From assembly GCA_023229065.1 (NCBI GenBank), contig JALNZZ010000080.1, forward strand, positions 1 to 9,560: a DNA stretch of 9,560 nt, given 5' to 3'. This document shows, piece by piece, positions 1 to 5,617 of the stretch; position 1 is the first letter of the stretch; each line of letters opens with the position of its first letter. The notes under the pieces were generated by a model. That model was not told the DNA's origin and did not search any database. It was given only the letters and a program-made list of their open reading frames with translations. Origin of the DNA: Porticoccaceae bacterium. GTDB taxonomy: Bacteria; Pseudomonadota; Gammaproteobacteria; Pseudomonadales; Porticoccaceae. Position numbers and translations under genes: made by a program.

Positions 1-232
1 GCTGGGCCAGCGCTTCGGCGAGAATGCCGCCGCCGCAGCCGACATCCAGCACCTCTTTGCCGGCTACGCTGGCGTGGCGATCGATCCAGTTGGCGCGCAG
101 GGGGTTGATCTCGTGGAGGGGTTTGAATTCGCTATCGCGATCCCACCAGCGGCTGGCGAGCGCTTCAAACTTGGCGACTTCGCGGTGGTCGACGTTAACT
201 TGAGTTGGCAGAGTGTGGTGGCCTGATGTCAT
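1..232 (-). CDS. ubiG: UbiG, ubiquinone biosynthesis O-methyltransferase (N-terminal part, cut by window edge)
   Basis: SAM-dependent methyltransferase that carries out both O-methylations of the ubiquinone ring (polyprenyl-catechol and demethylubiquinol), in the cytoplasm at the inner membrane face. The first 77 residues are visible; the rest lies beyond position 1. Residues 15-47 carry the family's characteristic N-terminal block (EVAKFEALASRWWD, then SEFKPLHEINPLR). Residues 61-69 are SAM-binding motif I (VLDVGCGGG). The start is the ATG at 232-230 in minus sense, preceded by AGGGGA (bases 239-244) with a 6-nt spacer. It lies 74 bp downstream of mtaD on the same strand, an order also seen in Pseudomonas, so co-transcription is likely. 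Identification from motif I plus the UbiG-specific N-terminus is firm; only truncation limits it. Confidence 0.95.
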   Translation of the reverse strand, partial: MTSGHHTLPTQVNVDHREVAKFEALASRWWDRDSEFKPLHEINPLRANWIDRHASVAGKEVLDVGCGGGILAEALAQ

Positions 233-306
233 CGGAAATCCCCTGTATAACTTTGATCGAAGAGGCTAAGCGCCTGTTCAGACTCTTCAAATAGTATGAG
301 CAAGTC
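233..306 (-). other. mtaD-ubiG spacer with a weak hairpin
   Basis: This 74-bp gap holds GAAGAG (259-264) and CTCTTC (283-288) as inverted arms, with a nested AGGC/GCCT pair (263-266 and 272-275) that competes for some of the same bases. No T-run follows in the minus direction, so it does not look like an intrinsic terminator and read-through from mtaD into ubiG is expected. A weak minus-strand promoter-like pair exists (TTGCGC and TACTAT, 16 nt apart, starting in the last mtaD codons), but each hexamer matches consensus poorly. I do not call it a promoter. Confidence 0.3.
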
Positions 307-1650
307 CTAGTTGCGCAAACCAAGGGTTTGCTGCCCGGCGATGCGATCGCGCCACTGGCGCGCCTTGGTTTCCAGCTCCTGCTCATTGAATGAGAGCAGT
401 TGACCCTCAAGTACTTTGGCTGAGCCGTTTACCCATACATGGCTGACGCGGTGACCGGCAGCAGTGTAGACCAGCTGTGAAATGGGATTATAGAGGGGTT
501 CGCGGCCGATGCCGGCCAGGTTCACGGCGACGATATCGGCCGCTTTGCCAACTTCGAGACTCCCGGTGATGGATTCCATACCCAGGGCGCGGGCACCGCC
601 GAGTGTAGCCATGCGCAAGCTGGCATGGCCATCGAGGGCGCCGGCATCGCCGCTGAGCCCCTTGGCCAGCAGCGAGGCTGTATTGAGTTCGCCGAATAGA
701 TCCAGACCGTTATTACTGGCTGCACTGTCAGTACCTAGAGCCACGTTGACGCCAACCTGGCGGAGGCGAGCCACCGGGCAGAAGCCGCTGGCCAGCTTGA
801 GATTGGATTTGGGGCAGTGGATCACGTGGGCCCCGCTGGCGGCCAGCAAGGTGATATCGTCATCATCAAGCGCAGTCATATGCACGCATTGAGTGTTTGG
901 TGTCAGCACACCAAGGCGGTGCAGTCGGGCAATGGGGCGTTCACCGCTGTGCGCTACAGCGGCGTCCACCTCAGCCTGGGTTTCGTGGAGATGCACCTGA
1001 ATGGCGCTGTCCAGTTCATTGGCATAGGTAGCAACCACCTCGAACAACTGATCGTCGAGGGTGTAAGGAGCATGGGTACCAAAGATGACACTGATCAGGT
1101 CATCTCCTTTGTGATAGTCGCGCAGAGCCAGCCCCTTGCTGATGTATTCATCGCCTTCGCGGGCCCAGACTGAAGGAGCATTGAGAATAGGAAAGGCCAG
1201 TTGGCAGCGCATGCCGTGCTGGCGCGCCACGAGCGCTGTCTGCTCGGGGAAAAAATACATATCCGAAAAACAGGTGGTGCCACTCAACAGCATCTCAGCC
1301 ATGGCCAGCTCGGCACCGTCGTGGACAAACTCTTCGCTCACCCAGCGCTCCTCGGCAGGCCAGATACTATCCCGCAGCCAGCTCTCCAGTGGCATATCGT
1401 CGGCATAGCCACGGAGGAGCGACATGGCAAGATGGCCGTGACAGTTGATCAGCCCAGGAATCAGCACATGATTATCAAGCTCCACTCGCCGGGCCGGACT
1501 ATAGCGACGATCTGCTTCAGATTTAGGGCATAAGCCAATGATTTTGCTTCCACTAATAGCAAGGGAGCAATCCCGATAAATGGCATTTTCCGGTACCACG
1601 GGAATGATCCAGCGGGCACTGATCAGCAAGTCGACGGGGTGTGGGGACAT
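307..1650 (-). CDS. mtaD: 5-methylthioadenosine / S-adenosylhomocysteine deaminase (TRZ/ATZ amidohydrolase)
   Basis: Predicted cytoplasmic zinc hydrolase of 447 residues that deaminates methylthioadenosine (and possibly S-adenosylhomocysteine) to the inosine derivative. Amidohydrolase landmarks appear in order: metal pair H71/H73 (CHGHLAMSLLRGYADD), HAPYT at 193-197, H220 and catalytic-type E223 in HLHET, H257 in CVHMTALD, HCPKSNLKLASG from 278, and metal ligand D308 in LGTDSAASNNGLD. These match the ligand set of characterised Thermotoga MtaD. Length matches the Pseudomonas methylthioadenosine deaminase, which also sits beside ubiG. The start ATG is supported by AGGAG (bases 1656-1660) 5 nt upstream. 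Neighbours are ubiG downstream and gyrA divergently upstream. In Pseudomonas mtnA lies between this gene and gyrA; here it does not. Exact substrate preference is inferred, since close relatives act on other aminopurines or triazines. Confidence 0.88.
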   Translation of the reverse strand: MSPHPVDLLISARWIIPVVPENAIYRDCSLAISGSKIIGLCPKSEADRRYSPARRVELDNHVLIPGLINCHGHLAMSLLRGYADDMPLESWLRDSIWPAEERWVSEEFVHDGAELAMAEMLLSGTTCFSDMYFFPEQTALVARQHGMRCQLAFPILNAPSVWAREGDEYISKGLALRDYHKGDDLISVIFGTHAPYTLDDQLFEVVATYANELDSAIQVHLHETQAEVDAAVAHSGERPIARLHRLGVLTPNTQCVHMTALDDDDITLLAASGAHVIHCPKSNLKLASGFCPVARLRQVGVNVALGTDSAASNNGLDLFGELNTASLLAKGLSGDAGALDGHASLRMATLGGARALGMESITGSLEVGKAADIVAVNLAGIGREPLYNPISQLVYTAAGHRVSHVWVNGSAKVLEGQLLSFNEQELETKARQWRDRIAGQQTLGLRN

Positions 1651-1673
1651 GGTAGCTCCTGTTGAGAGGGGCG

Positions 1674-1679
1674 AGTATA
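1674..1679 (-). promoter_or_regulatory. Probable mtaD promoter -10 element
   Basis: Minus-strand TATACT (5/6 to consensus) lies 24 nt upstream of the mtaD ATG, placing a transcription start near 1667 and a leader of about 17 nt that still contains the AGGAG ribosome site. At about 17-bp spacing the only -35 candidate is CACCTT (1697-1702), a poor match. Either an activator or other contacts help, or the true promoter is elsewhere in the 269-bp divergent gap. Confidence 0.4.
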
Positions 1680-1726
1680 GCGGACAACGCTCATGGAAGG
1701 TGCAGGGCGAGGAGAGCCGAAGGCAA

Positions 1727-1744
1727 TGAAAATGCGCGCTTTCA
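1727..1744. promoter_or_regulatory. 18-bp imperfect palindrome in the divergent promoter region (candidate operator)
   Basis: TGAAAATGCGCGCTTTCA is symmetric about 1735/1736: seven of nine base pairs match (TGAAA/TTTCA arms and a central GC/GC), with mismatches only at the sixth and seventh pairs. It lies 38 bp upstream of the proposed gyrA -10 and 48 bp upstream of the mtaD -10, a position from which a bound protein could affect either promoter. The TGAA/TTCA arms recall MetR sites, but the spacer here is 10 nt rather than 5, so I assign no regulator. Confidence 0.3.
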
Positions 1745-1778
1745 CTGCTCTCTCGTCCAGCGTCTCCCGCCGCGACTG

Positions 1779-1787
1779 TGCTACAAT
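1779..1787 (+). promoter_or_regulatory. Probable gyrA promoter, extended -10 element
   Basis: TGCTACAAT combines the extended TG-n motif (1779-1780) with a 5/6 -10 hexamer TACAAT (1782-1787). Transcription would start near 1794, giving a gyrA leader of about 125 nt. The -35 position about 17 bp upstream (1759-1764) does not resemble TTGACA, which is common for extended -10 promoters. A second CTACAAT occurs exactly 60 bp downstream (1841-1847) but lacks the TG extension and has no -35, so it is the weaker candidate. Confidence 0.5.
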
Positions 1788-1802
1788 CCCGCGCTTGTTA
1801 AA

Positions 1803-1816
1803 CCGGCCCGTGCTGG
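1803..1816 (+). other. Small hairpin in the gyrA leader
   Basis: CCGGC (1803-1807) pairs with GCTGG (1812-1816), including one G-U pair, around a 4-nt CCGT loop. It ends just before the AAAGGAG ribosome site of the mini-ORF at 1831. With only five base pairs its significance is uncertain. Confidence 0.25.
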
Positions 1817-1830
1817 GTAAAGGAGCTGCG

Positions 1831-1884
1831 GTGCCTACGACTACAATGCTCCCGACAACCCGGGCGCTGCAGAAAGGACCCTGA
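1831..1884 (+). CDS. Candidate 17-codon leader peptide upstream of gyrA
   Basis: A short reading frame starts at GTG (1831-1833) and stops at TGA (1882-1884), encoding MPTTTMLPTTRALQKGP. It is preceded by AAAGGAG (1819-1825) at a 5-nt spacing, a better ribosome site than that of gyrA itself. The peptide has five threonines in 17 residues. Its stop codon lies inside the 5' arm of a small hairpin (1880-1895), 35 nt before the gyrA ATG. If the promoter at 1779-1787 is right, this is the first translated element of the gyrA mRNA. The frame stays open upstream to an ATG at 1693, but that start precedes the predicted promoter. Translation is inferred only from the ribosome site and position; I know of no family matching it, and chance occurrence is possible. 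Confidence 0.3.
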   Translation: MPTTTMLPTTRALQKGP

Positions 1885-1895
1885 CATATTTCAGG
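1880..1895 (+). other. Hairpin between the mini-ORF stop and the gyrA start
   Basis: CCTGA (1880-1884) pairs with TCAGG (1891-1895) around a 6-nt loop. A ribosome finishing the mini-ORF would cover and melt it. No T-run follows, so it is not a terminator. It is short and could be coincidental. Confidence 0.25.
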
Positions 1896-1919
1896 CTTGA
1901 ATGGGGAAGAAGTGGCTTT

Positions 1920-4505
1920 ATGGGTGAGCTCGCCAAACAGATCCAGCCCGTCAATATCGAAGACGAACTGAAGCAATCTTATCTCGACTATGCCATGAGC
2001 GTGATCGTCGGGCGTGCTCTGCCCGACATCCGCGACGGGCTTAAGCCCGTTCACCGCCGCGTGCTGTTTGCGATGAGCGAGCTCAAGAACGACTGGAACA
2101 AGCCCTACAAGAAATCTGCCCGGGTGGTGGGGGACGTGATCGGTAAATATCACCCTCACGGCGACTCGGCGGTATACGACACTATTGTGCGTATGGCCCA
2201 GCCGTTCTCTCTGCGCTACATGCTGGTGGACGGCCAGGGCAACTTCGGCTCCATTGATGGTGACTCCGCCGCGGCGATGCGCTATACCGAAATTCGTATG
2301 GCCAAGATCGCCCATGCGCTGCTTGAAGACCTCGATAAGGAAACGGTCGACTGGGTCGACAACTACGACGGTCAGGAGCGTATTCCCGATGTGCTGCCTA
2401 CCCGGGTGCCGAATCTGCTGGTGAACGGCTCATCCGGCATCGCCGTGGGTATGGCCACCAATATCCCGCCCCACAACCTCAACGAAGTGATTTCGGCCTG
2501 TCTGGCGATGATCGACAACGAGGACATCAGCATCGATGAGCTGATGGAGCATATTCCGGGGCCTGACTTTCCCACCGGCGCCATCATCAATGGCCGCGCG
2601 GGTATTATCGAGGCCTACCGCACTGGCCGCGGGCGGATTTATGTGCGCGCCAAAGCGGAGATCGAACGCGATGAAAAAACCGGTCGTGAAACCATCATCA
2701 TTCACGAGATTCCCTACCAGCTGAACAAGGCGCGGTTGATTGAGCGCATCGCCGAGCTGGTCAAGGAGAAAAAGATCGAGGGTATCTCCGAGCTCCGCGA
2801 TGAGTCCGACAAGGACGGCCTGCGGGTAGTGATTGAGCTCAAGCGCGGCGAAATGGGCGATGTACTGCTCAACAATCTCTATGCCCAGACTCAGCTGCAG
2901 AGTGTGTTTGGCATCAATATCGTGGGCCTGGTCGATAGCCAGCCGCGAATCCTCAACCTCAAAGAGCTGCTCGACGTCTTTCTGCGTCACCGTCGCGAGG
3001 TGGTGACTCGCCGCACCATCTATTTGCTGCGCAAGGCCCGCGAGCGGGGCCATATTCTCGAAGGCCTGGCAGTGGCGATTTCCAGCATCGACCAGGTGAT
3101 TGAGTTGATCAGGAGCTCCGGGACCCCCGCTGAGGCACGCGACCGCCTGATGGCCAATGGCTGGCCCCCGGGAGCGGTGCTGCAATTTCTCGACAGGGCC
3201 GGCAGCGACGCCTGCCGCCCGGAGGATCTCGAAGCCGGTTTCGGCCTTCGCGACGGTAGCTATTACCTGTCCCTAGCCCAGGCACAAGCCATCCTCGACC
3301 TGCGCCTGCACCGCCTCACTGGCATGGAGCACGAAAAACTGCTCGCCGAGTACCAGGAGAAGGTCACAGAAATTGCCGAGTACCTGCATATCCTCGCTAA
3401 TCCAGAACGCCTGATGGCGGTCATTCGCGAGGAGCTGGAAGCTGTTGCCCGCGAGTTTGGTGATCCGCGCCGCACCGAAATCATCGAATCCCAGCACGAC
3501 CTCACCATCGAAGACCTGATTCCGGTGGAAGACCGGGTAGTGACCATCTCCCATGGCGGCTATGCCAAGACCCAGCCGCTGGATGCCTATCAGGCACAGC
3601 GCCGAGGTGGGACAGGCAAGTCCGCCACAGCGGTGAAGGACGAGGATTTCGTTGAGCACCTGCTGATCGCCAGCACTCACGACACCGTGTTGTGTTTTAC
3701 CAATGCCGGTAAGGTGTACTGGCTCAAGGTCTACCAAATCCCGGTGGCGGGGCGCAATTCCCGCGGCCGCCCGATGGTCAATCTACTGCCTCTTGATGAA
3801 GGTGAGCGGGTAACTTCCATCCTGCCTGTGCAGGAGTACAGCGAGGACCACTTCATCTTTATGGCCACTGCCAATGGCACTGTCAAGAAAACGCCTCTGC
3901 AGGCTTTCTCCCGTCCCCGCAGTGTCGGTTTGCGAGCTGTTGAGCTGGACGAGGGCGACCACTTGGTAGGCACAGCCATTACGGATGGTGAGCAAGATGT
4001 GATGTTGTTCACCAATGCGGGCAAAGTGGCTCGCTTCCGCGAGGCCGACGTGCGTGCCATGGGCCGTACTGCCCGCGGGGTACGCGGCATCCGGCTTGGC
4101 GATAATCAGGAAGTCATCTCCCTGATTATTCCCGGCAGCGATCACACCGTGCTCACCGTGAGTGAGAACGGTTATGGGAAGCGGACACAACTTGATGATT
4201 TCCCGGTAAAAGGGAGGGGGACTCAAGGCGTGATTGCCATGCAATCCAGCGATCGCAACGGTGCGCTGGTGGGCGCGCTGCTGGTGGCCGAACAAGATGA
4301 GATTATGCTGATTTCCGACCAGGGCACACTGGTGCGGACCCGCGTTGCCGAGGTGCCAAGTCTGGGCCGCAATACCCAAGGGGTGCGTTTGATCCGCGTC
4401 CGCCAGGAAGAAAAACTGGTGGGGGTCGCCCGTATTGAAGAGCCGGAAGAGGACGCAGAGGCTGAACTCGATACCTCCGGGGCGGACAGCCAGGAGCAGG
4501 AGTAA
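1920..4505 (+). CDS. gyrA: DNA gyrase subunit A
   Basis: Breakage-reunion subunit of gyrase, which with GyrB introduces negative supercoils using ATP; cytoplasmic A2B2 tetramer. Length is 861 residues (E. coli 875). The N-terminal winged-helix/tower part is colinear with E. coli: catalytic Y122 in RYTEIRM, and the quinolone pocket HGDSAVYD with S83 and D87, the usual susceptible residues. The C-terminal beta-pinwheel (about 530-840) contains blade-type motifs such as GRGTQGV and GRNTQGV, and ends in an acidic tail (from about 836, EEPEEDAEAELD onward). The GyrA-box at 560-566 reads QRRGGTG rather than the usual QRRGG(K/R)G. The start is the conserved MGELAK; its ribosome site is weak (GAAG runs at 1905-1912). 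First gene of the plus-strand block, 6 bp from pheA. Confidence 0.99.
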   Translation: MGELAKQIQPVNIEDELKQSYLDYAMSVIVGRALPDIRDGLKPVHRRVLFAMSELKNDWNKPYKKSARVVGDVIGKYHPHGDSAVYDTIVRMAQPFSLRYMLVDGQGNFGSIDGDSAAAMRYTEIRMAKIAHALLEDLDKETVDWVDNYDGQERIPDVLPTRVPNLLVNGSSGIAVGMATNIPPHNLNEVISACLAMIDNEDISIDELMEHIPGPDFPTGAIINGRAGIIEAYRTGRGRIYVRAKAEIERDEKTGRETIIIHEIPYQLNKARLIERIAELVKEKKIEGISELRDESDKDGLRVVIELKRGEMGDVLLNNLYAQTQLQSVFGINIVGLVDSQPRILNLKELLDVFLRHRREVVTRRTIYLLRKARERGHILEGLAVAISSIDQVIELIRSSGTPAEARDRLMANGWPPGAVLQFLDRAGSDACRPEDLEAGFGLRDGSYYLSLAQAQAILDLRLHRLTGMEHEKLLAEYQEKVTEIAEYLHILANPERLMAVIREELEAVAREFGDPRRTEIIESQHDLTIEDLIPVEDRVVTISHGGYAKTQPLDAYQAQRRGGTGKSATAVKDEDFVEHLLIASTHDTVLCFTNAGKVYWLKVYQIPVAGRNSRGRPMVNLLPLDEGERVTSILPVQEYSEDHFIFMATANGTVKKTPLQAFSRPRSVGLRAVELDEGDHLVGTAITDGEQDVMLFTNAGKVARFREADVRAMGRTARGVRGIRLGDNQEVISLIIPGSDHTVLTVSENGYGKRTQLDDFPVKGRGTQGVIAMQSSDRNGALVGALLVAEQDEIMLISDQGTLVRTRVAEVPSLGRNTQGVRLIRVRQEEKLVGVARIEEPEEDAEAELDTSGADSQEQE
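4498..4502 (+). promoter_or_regulatory. pheA ribosome binding site inside the gyrA 3' end
   Basis: AGGAG lies in the last two sense codons of gyrA, directly before its TAA, with a 9-nt spacer to the pheA ATG at 4512. A ribosome terminating on gyrA is therefore placed over the pheA initiation site, which suggests translational coupling. No promoter-like sequence fits in the 6-bp gap. Confidence 0.7.
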
Positions 4506-4511
4506 CCATAT

Positions 4512-5594
4512 ATGAGCAACCTGACTCTCGAAGAATTGCGGGACCGGATTGATGCTGTCGATCAGCAACTGCTGGAGCTGATCAGCACCCGGGCCATCTA
4601 CGCTCAGCAGGTGGCAGAGGTGAAGACCGCTGCGGGTGACAGCGCTTTTTACCGCCCTGAGCGGGAAGCCCAGGTACTGCGCGGTATCATGGAGCGGAAC
4701 CCCGGCCCCCTCGACAACGAGGAAGTGGCGCGTTTGTTTCGGGAGATCATGTCCGCTTGCCTGGCACTCGAAAAGCCGGTCTCGGTGGCTTATCTGGGTC
4801 CCGAGGGTACTTTTACCCAGGAGGCGGTGCTCAAACATTTTGGCCATTCAGCCTGCACTGTACCGATGGCTGCAATCGACGAAGTGTTCCGCGAGGTGGC
4901 CGCAGGGGCAGTCAACTATGGTGTGGTACCGGTGGAAAACTCCAGCGAGGGTGTGGTGAATCACACTCTCGACAGTTTTATCGACTCGTCGCTGAAAATC
5001 TGTGGTGAAGTAGAACTGCGCATTCACCAGAATTTCCTTATCGGACCTAACACTGACCCCGACAAGATCAGCCGGGTGTACTCGCATCCCCAATCTCTGG
5101 CGCAGTGCCGCAAGTGGCTGGACGCCCATTACCCCAGAATTGAACGGGTGCCGGTGGGCAGCAATGCCGAGGCGGCCAAGATGGTGCGCGGCGAGTGGAG
5201 CTCGGCCGCCATCGCTGGCGATATGGCGGTACAACTCTACGGCCTCACCAAGCTGAAGGAAAAAATTGAGGACCGTCCCGACAATGCCACGCGCTTTTTA
5301 GTGATTGGTCGCGACCTGGTGCCCGCCAGCGGCGATGACAAGACCTCAATCATTGTCGCAGTCAAAAATGAGCCAGGCGCACTGTACAACCTGCTTGAGC
5401 CACTGCGCACTTACGGTGTCGATATGACGCGCCTGGAAACCCGGCCCGCCACCAGCGGCAAGTGGACCTACCTGTTCTTTATCGACTTCAAGGGGCATTA
5501 CCAGGACGATCACATTGTCGCAGCGCTAGAGGCGCTAAAGCCCCGGGTATCTGATCTCAAGCTGCTGGGCTCCTACCCCAGGGCTGTTCTCTGA
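4512..5594 (+). CDS. pheA: PheA, bifunctional chorismate mutase / prephenate dehydratase
   Basis: Converts chorismate to prephenate and then to phenylpyruvate, the keto acid of phenylalanine; cytoplasmic, 360 residues, full length. Residues 1-90 form the AroQ-type mutase helices with R10, R27, K38 and the YRPERE segment at 47-52 in active-site positions. The dehydratase domain (about 91-270) shows YLGPEGTFT at 94-102, NSSEGVVNHTLDSF, SHPQSLAQC and the DNATRF signature. The ACT regulatory domain (about 275-360) has NEPGALYNLLEPL and LETRP, equivalents of the GALV and ESRP phenylalanine-binding motifs, so feedback inhibition by phenylalanine is expected. It begins 6 bp after gyrA and ends 23 bp before tyrA-aroA. 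In Pseudomonas serC precedes and a hisC-type aminotransferase follows; neither is here. Confidence 0.97.
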   Translation: MSNLTLEELRDRIDAVDQQLLELISTRAIYAQQVAEVKTAAGDSAFYRPEREAQVLRGIMERNPGPLDNEEVARLFREIMSACLALEKPVSVAYLGPEGTFTQEAVLKHFGHSACTVPMAAIDEVFREVAAGAVNYGVVPVENSSEGVVNHTLDSFIDSSLKICGEVELRIHQNFLIGPNTDPDKISRVYSHPQSLAQCRKWLDAHYPRIERVPVGSNAEAAKMVRGEWSSAAIAGDMAVQLYGLTKLKEKIEDRPDNATRFLVIGRDLVPASGDDKTSIIVAVKNEPGALYNLLEPLRTYGVDMTRLETRPATSGKWTYLFFIDFKGHYQDDHIVAALEALKPRVSDLKLLGSYPRAVL

Positions 5595-5599
5595 GCGCC

Positions 5600-5609
5600 A
5601 GGATAGGGG
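5600..5609 (+). promoter_or_regulatory. Ribosome binding site defining the TTG start of tyrA-aroA
   Basis: AGGATAGGGG carries two SD-like cores. AGGGG (5605-5609) is 8 nt from the TTG at 5618. There is no ATG or GTG in frame between the pheA stop and the conserved dinucleotide-binding glycines, so this site is the main argument for a TTG start. Confidence 0.65.
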
Positions 5610-5617
5610 CTGCAATC

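Noticed and set aside
259..288. Hairpin between mtaD and ubiG as a terminator
   Set aside because: The arms are six base pairs with a large loop and no T-run follows in the direction of transcription.
1901..1927. Eight-codon ATG frame overlapping the gyrA start (stop at 1925-1927)
   Set aside because: Its SD is only AGG at short spacing and the overlap is easily explained by chance; the 17-codon frame at 1831 is far better supported.
2166..2180. Quinolone-resistance substitutions in GyrA
   Set aside because: Residues 83 and 87 are Ser and Asp, the usual susceptible state.
1623..2315. 230-codon minus-strand frame spanning the mtaD-gyrA gap
   Set aside because: It covers the 5' end of gyrA, the divergent promoters and the mtaD start, and resembles no family.
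3783..4847. 354-codon minus-strand open frame antisense to gyrA and pheA
   Set aside because: It runs opposite two well-identified genes, shows no recognisable domain and no ribosome site that I can support; long antisense frames are expected in GC-rich coding DNA.
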